A stretch of DNA of 18,092 nucleotides from Oscillibacter sp. (GTDB lineage Bacteria; Bacillota; Clostridia; Oscillospirales; Oscillospiraceae), in contig VSMY01000050.1 in the NCBI GenBank assembly GCA_009773995.1, positions 1-18,092 of the forward strand. Direction: 5' to 3'. Shown here one piece after another: positions 1-6,356 of the stretch. Numbering within the stretch: position 1 is the stretch's first letter; every line of letters begins with the position of its first letter. The notes under the pieces are model-generated. The model was not told where the DNA came from. It saw only the letters and a list, made by a program, of their open reading frames with translations, and ran no database searches. A program made the translations under genes and the position numbers.

Positions 1-122
1 CTCACTGGTTCAAGTTTTTCAGCAATGGAAACGACCTCCTTTATTTTTGCGCTTGCTTTCTTTAAAATATCTTTTATATTAGACTTATCACTTACTATGG
101 AAATGTTTTTAGAGCGAATGCA
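1..122 (-). CDS. Possible partial or decayed gene, AT-rich, unknown function
   Basis: On the minus strand a frame stays open from just after a TGA (complement of 123-125) to the window edge, about 40 codons. It reads as a lysine/isoleucine/serine-rich, probably helical peptide (for example SNIKDILKKASAKIKEVV). It has no ATG, GTG or TTG start with a ribosome binding site, so it is either a 5'-truncated remnant or chance. An AAAGGAGG sequence lies inside it (complement of about 36-43), upstream of ATT and TTG codons. The stretch is much more AT-rich than the rest of the window. The plus strand is also open over the same bases, but reads as a phenylalanine/serine-rich string typical of the antisense of a lysine-rich gene. 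No family is recognised. Confidence 0.25.
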
Positions 123-189
123 TCAAATTGAAAAGTCTTACGAGAAAGCTGCAAATAGCTGAAAATCACTTTATGGGGAAATCGATTCT

Positions 190-489
190 GGCCGCTTATT
201 GCAACTCAGAAATTCCCTCCACCGCTCCGTTTCCGGCATCGTCGAAAACTGCACTCTGGTGGGAATTTCTTCGCTTTCCACCACGACTCGCTTCGCTGGA
301 TTCGCGGTAGAGAGGGACGGGGAATGAGGGAAAAGAGACAAGCGTTGCCTGTCCCGGCCTTTTTGGCATCCCGTCGCTTGCCGCAGGCAAGTGGCGGGCC
401 GCTGCGGTGGGCTGATCCAAATCGTGCAGGGGGAACCCGCAATGGTTCCCCCGCAAACACCCCCCTTCCTTACGAAGACAAGAACTGCC
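190..489. repeat. Gene-free structured block, possible interspersed element
   Basis: About 300 bases between the ROK gene and the AT-rich left edge carry no convincing gene but many inverted repeats: a 10-bp perfect pair AGAAATTCCC (208-217) / GGGAATTTCT (261-270), an imperfect outer pair CCCTCCACCGC (214-224) / GCGGTAGAGAGGG (304-316), a small hairpin CTTGCC-GCA-GGCAAG (377-391) and a perfect 9-bp hairpin at 429-452. A minus-strand frame of 111 codons (171-506) crosses the block, but its composition is poor and it overlaps the end of the ROK gene. The arrangement resembles the multicopy intergenic elements known from Clostridia genomes. Only one copy is visible here, so the repeat call is an inference. 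Confidence 0.35.
429..452 (-). terminator. Perfect 9-bp hairpin downstream of the ROK gene
   Basis: GGGGGAACC (429-437), a 6-nt loop, then GGTTCCCCC (444-452). It begins about 40 nt after the ROK stop codon on the minus strand and could end that transcript. No clear run of T follows on either strand, so it may instead be part of the surrounding structured block. Confidence 0.4.
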
Positions 490-1752
490 TCAGGGTTCCT
501 CCTCATAGAGCTCCGGGCGGGAGAAGTAATGGTCCAGCAAGGCGGCGGCGCTGCCCTGGGCGTCCAGGTCCGTCAGGGACCGGGGGTCATAGACGATTTC
601 CATGGGCTGGCCCAGGGACAGGTAGCGGAAGGCGTCCAGCTGCTGGCGCATCCGCTGGTCGAAGTAGTCATCCGCCACGGCGTAGTCCCCCACGAACACC
701 ACCTTCTCTGGACTGAAGGCCAGGGAAACGTTGCGCAGCAGGGCGGCAAAGCGGTCCGCCATATAGGCCACGCACTTCCGGGCGTAGGCGTCCTCCTGCC
801 GGGAGGCGGCGAACAAGTGCCGCAGCTCCAACGCCTCCGGAGACACCTGGGACAGGGGGGACTCCCCCGGAGGCGGGTCAGCGGCCATCTTCCGGCGCAT
901 CCGGGCCACGGAGACCAGCCGCTCGGCGCAGCCCCGGCTGCCGCAGCTGCAAAGCTCCGGGTCGTTCTGGTCCAGGATCATGTGCCCGATCTCCCCCACC
1001 AGGGAGTTCCGGCCATTCAGGATGCACCCGTCCTGGATCAGCGCCCCGGAGAGGCCCCAGGAGGTGAACAGGACCAGGAGGGGGCGGCTGGGGTCCGCCT
1101 GCTCCCGCAGGATGGCCCGGCTGATGGACTTCCCGGCGTTCTCCTCGAACAGGGCCGGGCCGGGGCCGAAGATCTTCCGAAGCCAGTCCCCGATGGGGAC
1201 GTTAGTGCCCCAGTTGGGCGTGTGGACGCTGTATTTCAGCCACACCCGATCATAGTCCACGATGCCGGAGGAGGAGAGGCTCACGCCATACAGCTCTTCC
1301 CGGGAAACGTCGGCCTCCTCCAGCAGGGACAAGACACAGCGGGCGATCTGCTGAAACGCCTCCTCCGGCGTGTCTGGGATGATCCAAGCCAGGACCGTTC
1401 CGGCAACGGGATTCATGCGGGTGTCGAACAGCGTCAGCCCCAGGTCGTCCGGCCACATCCGGATGGTCAGCAGGTATTTCCCCCGGGAGAGGCGGAAAAA
1501 CTCCGGCTTCTTCCCGCCAAGCTCCGTGGAGTCCCCCTTTCCGGAGCTCTCCAGAATGCCCTTCCCGCAGAAGAATTGGATGGCCTTCATCACCGTCATC
1601 TTGCTGATCCCGGTGCGGAGCACCACGTCCGCCACGGTGTGGGCTTGGTTGTCCCGGAAGCAGGCCAGCACCATCTTCCGGTTCTGGATTTTCAGGGCAG
1701 AGGGCAGCGCGGGTGCTGGCCCCCTCTCCCGGCGGGCTTCCGTCCTCTCCAT
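490..1752 (-). CDS. ROK-family transcriptional repressor (XylR/NagC type)
   Basis: The 420-residue protein has an N-terminal winged helix-turn-helix (about residues 25-90, wing ending GGKKPEFFRL) followed by a ROK sugar-kinase-like fold. The ROK zinc site is present: H257 in GEIGHM, then C268, C270 and C275 in CSCGSRGCAE. Where ROK kinases have END(A/V)N with a catalytic aspartate, this protein has EENAGKS (about residues 203-209), so it should bind a sugar but not phosphorylate it. The start at 1752 follows AAGGAGG with a 6-nt spacer. It is divergent from the GH3-xylB operon, the usual position for a local sugar-responsive repressor. The inducer is probably xylose or a related pentose by context (inference). 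The gene also lies close enough to its own promoter region for autoregulation. Confidence 0.9.
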   Translation of the reverse strand: MERTEARRERGPAPALPSALKIQNRKMVLACFRDNQAHTVADVVLRTGISKMTVMKAIQFFCGKGILESSGKGDSTELGGKKPEFFRLSRGKYLLTIRMWPDDLGLTLFDTRMNPVAGTVLAWIIPDTPEEAFQQIARCVLSLLEEADVSREELYGVSLSSSGIVDYDRVWLKYSVHTPNWGTNVPIGDWLRKIFGPGPALFEENAGKSISRAILREQADPSRPLLVLFTSWGLSGALIQDGCILNGRNSLVGEIGHMILDQNDPELCSCGSRGCAERLVSVARMRRKMAADPPPGESPLSQVSPEALELRHLFAASRQEDAYARKCVAYMADRFAALLRNVSLAFSPEKVVFVGDYAVADDYFDQRMRQQLDAFRYLSLGQPMEIVYDPRSLTDLDAQGSAAALLDHYFSRPELYEEEP

Positions 1753-1787
1753 TGCGTTCCCTCCTTACCGATTTTTCAGCTGGTATG

Positions 1788-1816
1788 ATACTACCACAAA
1801 ACCGTCCGGGTTTCAA
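1788..1816 (-). promoter_or_regulatory. Sigma-A-type promoter for the ROK gene
   Basis: On the minus strand: -35 TTGAAA (complement of 1811-1816), a 17-nt spacer, then -10 TAGTAT (complement of 1788-1793), about 35 nt upstream of the start codon. The spacer contains AAACC-GTCCG-GGTTT (about 1798-1812), a short inverted repeat that could be an autoregulatory operator. Confidence 0.75.
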
Positions 1817-1901
1817 CAAGCTCCTCGATAAGATAGATTTTTTTCAAACGTTGGGCCCGGATGGAAACGGCATTGAACATCTCCCACAAAAGCAGACATG
1901 A

Positions 1902-1913
1902 TTTGCGCACAAA
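1902..1913. promoter_or_regulatory. Candidate ROK/XylR-type operator
   Basis: TTTG-CGCA-CAAA lies midway between the two divergent promoters. The wider sequence, GATTTG-CGCA-CAAACT, resembles the TTTG/CAAA half-sites of Firmicutes XylR operators, although with a 4-nt rather than 6-nt centre. A second CAAAT at 1919-1923 could pair with ATTTG at 1901-1905 instead. Assignment to the neighbouring ROK protein is inference. Confidence 0.35.
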
Positions 1914-1930
1914 CTGTACAAATGCAGGAA

Positions 1931-1938
1931 AAGCGCTT
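1931..1938. promoter_or_regulatory. Weak cre-like site
   Basis: The palindrome AAGCGCTT matches the core of the CcpA catabolite-responsive element (TGWAANCGNTNWCA), but the outer bases do not match well. It lies 10 bp upstream of the -35 box of the GH3 promoter, a place where carbon-catabolite control would be plausible. Confidence 0.25.
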
Positions 1939-1947
1939 CGATTTCTG

Positions 1948-1976
1948 TTGACATTTTCCTGGGCTTTCAGTACACT
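1948..1976 (+). promoter_or_regulatory. Sigma-A-type promoter for the GH3-xylB operon
   Basis: Consensus -35 TTGACA (1948-1953), an exact 17-nt spacer, then -10 TACACT (1971-1976). Transcription should start near 1983, giving a leader of about 100 nt before the GH3 start codon. Confidence 0.8.
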
Positions 1977-1979
1977 GAA
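1966..1979. promoter_or_regulatory. Inverted repeat overlapping the -10 box, candidate operator
   Basis: TTCAGT-AC-ACTGAA is a perfect 6-bp inverted repeat with a 2-bp centre that covers the whole -10 element of the GH3 promoter. A dimeric repressor bound here would block RNA polymerase. The divergent ROK protein is the obvious candidate, but the sequence is unlike the classical XylR box, so the pairing is inference. Confidence 0.45.
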
Positions 1980-2010
1980 CAAAAGAAGCTGTCCAGTGTT
2001 TTCGGGCTGT

Positions 2011-2045
2011 TTGACCTATGTTAGTAAATTTTATAGACGAACATA
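2011..2045 (+). promoter_or_regulatory. Leader inverted repeat and possible weak second promoter
   Basis: TATGTT (2017-2022) and AACATA (2040-2045) form a 6-bp inverted repeat with a 17-nt centre in the leader of the GH3 operon. The same stretch has TTGACC (2011-2016) and TATAGA (2032-2037) with a 15-nt spacer, a suboptimal promoter arrangement. It may be a secondary operator, a minor promoter or chance. Confidence 0.25.
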
Positions 2046-2083
2046 AAGAACACTCCAGACGGAGGGCGAAAGGAGAAGGTACC

Positions 2084-4189
2084 ATGGATCGATCAACCGC
2101 GCGGCAGCGGGCCAAGGCCCTGGTGGCCCAGATGACCCTGGAGGAAAAGGCGGGCCAGCTGTGCTATGACGCGCCGCCCATTCCCCGCCTGGGCATCCCG
2201 GCCTATAACTGGTGGAACGAGGCCCTTCACGGCGTGGCCCGGGCGGGTACCGCCACCAGCTTCCCCCAGGCCATCAGCCTGGCGGCTATGTTTGACGAGG
2301 CGCTGCTCCAGCGCCTGGGGGACACCGCCGCCACCGAGGGGAGGGCCAAGTACAACGCCATCTCCGCCCAGGGTGACCGGGGCATTTACAAGGGGCTGAC
2401 CTTCTGGTCCCCCAATGTGAACATCTTCCGGGATCCCCGCTGGGGCCGGGGCCACGAGACCTATGGCGAGGACCCCTATCTCACCGCCCGGATGGGCAAG
2501 GCCTATGTCCGGGGGCTCCAGGGCCAAGGCGAGACCATGAAAGCCGCCGCCTGCGTCAAGCATTTTGCCGTCCACAGCGGGCCGGAGGGTCTGCGCCACA
2601 AGTTCAACGCCACCGCTTCGCCAAAGGATCTGGAGGAGACGTATCTCCCCGCCTTTGAGGCCTGCGTCCGGGAGGTGGAGGTGGAGGCCGTCATGGGCGC
2701 GTACAACCGGGTCAACGGGGAGCCCTGCTGCGGCAGCCGGACGCTGCTGACCGAGATCCTCCGCGGACGCTGGGGATTCCAAGGCCACGTGGTCTCCGAC
2801 TGCTGGGCCATCCGGGATTTCCACTCGGGCCACATGGTCACCAACAGCACCACCCAATCCGTGGCCATGGCGCTGAAAAACGGCTGTGACCTGAACTGCG
2901 GCGACTGCTATCGCTGCCTGCTCCAGTCCTTCCAGGAGGGGCTAATCACCGAGGAGGACATCACTACCGCTGCCGAGCGGCTGTTTACCACCCGCTTCCG
3001 CCTAGGCATCCTGGGGGAGGGCAGCGAGTACGACGCCATCCCCTATGAGGTGGTGGAGTGCCCGGAACACTTGGCCCTGGCCCATCAGGCGGCGCTGGAA
3101 TCCTGCGTGCTGCTGAAAAACAACGGTTTACTGCCCCTGGACCCGGACCGGGCAGGGAGCATCGGGGTTATCGGTCCCAACGCCAACAGCCGGGCGGCCT
3201 TGGTGGGCAACTACCACGGCACCGCCTCCCGTTATGTCACCGTGCTGGAGGGCATCCAGGATGCCATGGAAGGTCATGGCCGGGTGCTGTACGCCGAGGG
3301 CTGCGCCCTCTGGCGAGACCGGAGTGAGCCCTTGGCCCAGGCCGGGGACCGCATGGCGGAGGCCGTCACCGTGGCCAAGCGCTGTGACACCGTCATTCTG
3401 GTGCTGGGCCTGGACGAGACCCTGGAGGGGGAGGAGCCCGACGAGGGCAACGCCGCCGGATCCGGCGACAAGCCGGACCTGCTTCTGCCCTCCACCCAGC
3501 GGGCGCTGCTGCGGCAGGTCCTGGCGGTGGGGAAGCCCACGCTGGTAATCCTCCTGGCGGGAAGCGCCGTGGACCTCAGTGAGGCCGAGGCCCAAGCGAA
3601 CGCCGTGCTGCTGGGCTGGTATCCCGGCGCCGGAGGCGGCCGGGCCATGGCGGATCTGATCTTTGGCAAGGAGTCCCCCTCCGGCAAGCTGCCCGTCACC
3701 TTCTATCGGAACGAGGCCCTGGAGGAGATGCCCGCCTTCACCGACTACACCATGACCAACCGGACCTATCGGTATTACCAGGGGGAGCCCCTCTATCCCT
3801 TCGGATACGGCCTGACCTATGGCGACGCTGTGGTCACCGCCGTCACCATCCGGAGGAACACCGCCCAGGTGACGGTGGAAAACCGGGGCGGCCGGGCCAC
3901 CCAGGAGGTGGTGCAGCTGTATCTGAAGGACGAGGAATCCCCCGACGCGCCGCCCAACCCCATCCTCTGCGGCTTCGCCCGGGTGTTTCTGGAGGCCGGG
4001 GAGCGAAAAACCCTGGAGATTCCCGTGGAGCCTGCTGCCTTCACTGTGGTGAACGCTGCCGGAGAGCGGGCCCCCGGCAGCGGGAACTGGACCCTTTACG
4101 CTCACGTGGGCCAGCCGGACCGACGCACTGAAACGCTCACTGGCAAAACCGCCGCCAGGGTTTCCATCCGCCGCCCGGCGGAGAACTGA
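2084..4189 (+). CDS. Glycoside hydrolase family 3, probable beta-xylosidase/beta-glucosidase
   Basis: This 701-residue enzyme cleaves terminal beta-linked sugars by a retaining mechanism. GH3 hallmarks in order: RDPRWGRGHETYGEDPYL (about 116-133), the substrate-binding KHFAVHSGPE (159-168) and the VVSDCWAI nucleophile motif with Asp239. The GH3 C-terminal sandwich domain (about 350-580) and a fibronectin-III-like domain (about 600-690) follow. The KHFAVHSGPE and SDC.AI motifs are those of the xylosidase-like branch. I chose ATG 2084 because AGGAG lies 8 nt upstream; an ATG at 2018 is in frame but lacks a ribosome binding site. No signal peptide is present, so it works in the cytoplasm on imported oligosaccharides. 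It is first in the operon and its stop codon touches the xylB ribosome binding site. Xylosidase activity is favoured by the adjoining xylulokinase; glucosidase or arabinosidase activity remains possible. Confidence 0.9.
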   Translation: MDRSTARQRAKALVAQMTLEEKAGQLCYDAPPIPRLGIPAYNWWNEALHGVARAGTATSFPQAISLAAMFDEALLQRLGDTAATEGRAKYNAISAQGDRGIYKGLTFWSPNVNIFRDPRWGRGHETYGEDPYLTARMGKAYVRGLQGQGETMKAAACVKHFAVHSGPEGLRHKFNATASPKDLEETYLPAFEACVREVEVEAVMGAYNRVNGEPCCGSRTLLTEILRGRWGFQGHVVSDCWAIRDFHSGHMVTNSTTQSVAMALKNGCDLNCGDCYRCLLQSFQEGLITEEDITTAAERLFTTRFRLGILGEGSEYDAIPYEVVECPEHLALAHQAALESCVLLKNNGLLPLDPDRAGSIGVIGPNANSRAALVGNYHGTASRYVTVLEGIQDAMEGHGRVLYAEGCALWRDRSEPLAQAGDRMAEAVTVAKRCDTVILVLGLDETLEGEEPDEGNAAGSGDKPDLLLPSTQRALLRQVLAVGKPTLVILLAGSAVDLSEAEAQANAVLLGWYPGAGGGRAMADLIFGKESPSGKLPVTFYRNEALEEMPAFTDYTMTNRTYRYYQGEPLYPFGYGLTYGDAVVTAVTIRRNTAQVTVENRGGRATQEVVQLYLKDEESPDAPPNPILCGFARVFLEAGERKTLEIPVEPAAFTVVNAAGERAPGSGNWTLYAHVGQPDRRTETLTGKTAARVSIRRPAEN

Positions 4190-4202
4190 AAGGAGGACGC
4201 GT

Positions 4203-5678
4203 ATGCTGTTCATCGGAATTGACCTGGGCACCTCCGCCGTGAAGTTGCTGCTGGTGGACGAGGCGGGGCAGATTTTGAAAACCGTTTCCCGATCCTATCC
4301 CCTGTCCTTCCCCCAGCCCGGCTGGTCCGAACAGGACCCGGCGGATTGGATCCGGGAGACCGCGGCGGGCATCCAGGAGCTGACGGCAGACTACGACCCG
4401 TCCCAGATCGCCGCCATCGGCTGCGGTGGGCAGATGCACGGCCTGGTGGCCCTGGATAAAGACGATGCCGTCCTCCGCCCCGCCATCCTCTGGAACGACG
4501 GGCGCACCGCCCGGGAGGTGGACTACCTGAACCAAGAGGTGGGCCGGGATACCCTGATCCGCCGCACCGCCAACATCGCCTTCGCAGGCTTCACCGCTCC
4601 CAAGCTCCTCTGGATGCGCCGGAACGAGCCGGAGCTGTTCGCCCGGATCGACAAGGTGATGTTGCCCAAGGATTACCTGAATTACAAGCTCACAGGCATC
4701 CACTGCACGGATGTCTCCGATGCCTCCGGCACCTTGCTGTTCGACGTGGAACGCAAGTGCTGGAGTCCGGAGATGCTGGAGCTCTGCGGCCTGCGGGAGA
4801 CCCAGATGGCCAGAATTTACGAAAGCGGCCAGGTCGTGGGCCCCCTTCGTCCGGAGGCGGCGGAGGCCCTAGGGCTGCGGCCGGACGTGCTGATCTGCGC
4901 CGGGGCCGGGGATAACGCCGCCGCCGCCGTGGGTTCCGGCACCGTGGGGAACGGGAGCTGCAACATCAGCCTAGGCACCTCCGGTACCATCTTCATCTCC
5001 TCGGATCGCTTCCGGGGGGATCCCGGCGGTGCCCTGCACGCCTTCGCCCACGCCGACGGGGGCTACCATCTGATGGGCTGTATGCTCTCCGCCGCCAGCT
5101 GCAACAAATGGTGGATGGAGGACATCCTGAACGCCCGGGATTACGCCGGGGAGCAGGCGGCCATTCCGCCGGAGAAGCTGGGGAAAAACCATGTGTTCTT
5201 TCTCCCCTATCTCATGGGGGAGCGGAGCCCCATCAACGACACCAACGCCCGGGGCTGCTTCCTGGGCATGACCATGGACACTACCCGGGCGGACCTGCTT
5301 CAGGCGGTGCTGGAGGGGGTAGCCTTCGCCATCCGGGACAGCTTCGAGGTGGCCCGGGGCCTTGGGCTGGACATTCCCCGCTCCGGCATCTGTGGCGGCG
5401 GGAGCCAGTCCGGGCTGTGGAAAACCATCCTGGCCAACGTGCTGAGCATCCCCCTGGATTCCGCCGCCACGGAGCAGGGCCCGGGCTATGGCGGGGCTAT
5501 CCTGGCCATGGCTGCCGCCGGGCGCTTCCCCTCCGTGCAGGAGGCGGCGAAGGCTCTGGTCCAGGTGACGGACACAGTGGAGCCGGACGAGGAGCTGACC
5601 GCCCTCTATGAGGCTCGCTATCAGCAGTTCCGGAACATCTATCCCGCTTGCAAGGCGCTGTTTCCCAAGCTCATGTAA
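4203..5678 (+). CDS. xylB: Xylulokinase (FGGY family)
   Basis: It phosphorylates D-xylulose with ATP to xylulose 5-phosphate, feeding the pentose phosphate or phosphoketolase pathway in the cytoplasm. The 491-residue length is normal for XylB. Diagnostic features are the N-terminal phosphate-binding IDLGTSAVK with Asp7, the sugar-binding GGQMHGLVALD (75-85; Met78-His79 correspond to the E. coli XylB xylulose-contact pair), ILWNDGR (95-101) and the catalytic base Asp237 in CAGAGDNAA. The FGGY C-terminal half carries GICGGGSQS and the ATP-binding region. AAAGGAGG overlaps the GH3 stop codon, and ATG follows at 4203, only 13 nt after that stop, which suggests tight coupling. Specificity for xylulose over other ketopentoses is well supported by motifs but not certain. 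Confidence 0.92.
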   Translation: MLFIGIDLGTSAVKLLLVDEAGQILKTVSRSYPLSFPQPGWSEQDPADWIRETAAGIQELTADYDPSQIAAIGCGGQMHGLVALDKDDAVLRPAILWNDGRTAREVDYLNQEVGRDTLIRRTANIAFAGFTAPKLLWMRRNEPELFARIDKVMLPKDYLNYKLTGIHCTDVSDASGTLLFDVERKCWSPEMLELCGLRETQMARIYESGQVVGPLRPEAAEALGLRPDVLICAGAGDNAAAAVGSGTVGNGSCNISLGTSGTIFISSDRFRGDPGGALHAFAHADGGYHLMGCMLSAASCNKWWMEDILNARDYAGEQAAIPPEKLGKNHVFFLPYLMGERSPINDTNARGCFLGMTMDTTRADLLQAVLEGVAFAIRDSFEVARGLGLDIPRSGICGGGSQSGLWKTILANVLSIPLDSAATEQGPGYGGAILAMAAAGRFPSVQEAAKALVQVTDTVEPDEELTALYEARYQQFRNIYPACKALFPKLM

Positions 5679-5707
5679 TACGTTGACAAATCAGGAAGTG
5701 TCCCCCC

Positions 5708-6340
5708 ATGAAAATAGAATCGGTTTTCGACCCCTCCTTCTGGCCATACGGCCAGGTACTCGCCGGGTATGACACGGCGGCGCTGGTCCGGGCCATGGAG
5801 GAAATCCCCCTCCCCGAGACGGGGACGGCCTATCAGCCCTCCATCCCAGCCCTGGAAAAATGCGCCGTGTTCGGCCAGCTGTGGGACAATGCGTATGGCG
5901 GTATGCCCATCCAGACCGGGCTGTGCTGGAGCCGGAACACAAAGCTGAACTGCCTGGAGTACCACCGGGACAGCGAGGTCAACATCGGCATCTCGGACTT
6001 CATCCTCCTCCTGGCCAAGCAGGAGGAGATCGTGGACGGCAAACTGGATACCGCCGGGTCTTCCATGTCCCCACCGGGACAGCGGTGGAGATCTATGCCA
6101 CCACTCTGCACTACGTCTCCTGTCGGGCGGAGCGGGCGGGCAGATTTCGTGTGGCGGTTGTCCTGCCCCGGGGTACCAACGAGGAAATAAATGCCCGCTC
6201 CCACCCCCCGCAACGAGGAAAACCGCCGCCTGTGGGCCAGGAACAAGTGACTGCTGGCCCATCCCGCCTCCGACGAGGCCGGGCAGGGCACCCACGCGGG
6301 CCTGACAGGCGAAAATCTCGACATTCTGGACGATTTAAAA
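5708..6340 (+). pseudogene. DUF4867 gene, broken by two frameshifts and a nonsense codon
   Basis: Residues 1-115 read cleanly as a DUF4867 protein (YGGMPIQTG at about 62-70, then CLEYHRDSEVN with cupin-like His86 and Glu90). After KLDT (near 6050) the conserved continuation VFHVPTGTAVEIYATTLHY appears one base back (frame from 6058), so about one base, or a stretch with the same frame effect, is lost. The frame is restored at the C6 run 6204-6209, where one extra C would explain the shift. The next conserved block, RRLWARNK-LLAHP, has TGA (6248-6250) exactly where the family has tryptophan, and LTGENL follows at about 6300-6318. As written, translation stops at 6190. DUF4867 genes are found beside fucose-isomerase-like and FGGY kinase genes (from memory); their function is unknown. 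The start has only a weak ribosome binding site. Clustered sequencing errors are a less likely alternative. Confidence 0.85.
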
Positions 6341-6356
6341 AGAGGAGGAACCATCC

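Noticed and set aside
1..160. Plus-strand frame open from the window edge to a TGA near 160
   Set aside because: It is Phe/Ser/Leu-rich, as expected for the antisense of a lysine-rich frame, and has no motif; the minus-strand reading is more protein-like, although itself uncertain.
190..489. CRISPR array
   Set aside because: The repeats are inverted and irregular; there are no direct repeats with regular spacers here or elsewhere in the window.
171..506. Minus-strand 111-codon frame downstream of the ROK gene as a real small protein
   Set aside because: It overlaps the ROK 3' end, has biased composition and sits in a block of inverted repeats; more likely a chance frame within a repeated element.
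490..1752. ROK protein as a sugar kinase
   Set aside because: It has an N-terminal winged helix and lacks the catalytic aspartate in the EN-A/V-N-type motif.
391..1788. Long plus-strand open frame (465 codons) opposite the ROK gene
   Set aside because: It is a GC-rich antisense shadow with no family motifs; the minus-strand frame has the HTH, the ROK zinc motif, a promoter and a ribosome binding site.
3128..4231. Minus-strand open frame (367 codons) opposite the GH3 gene
   Set aside because: No recognisable domain, and it is fully explained by high GC in the antisense frame.
6248..6250. TGA in the DUF4867 gene as selenocysteine or a recoded codon
   Set aside because: The family has tryptophan here, two frameshifts precede it, and TGA is a normal stop in neighbouring genes such as GH3.
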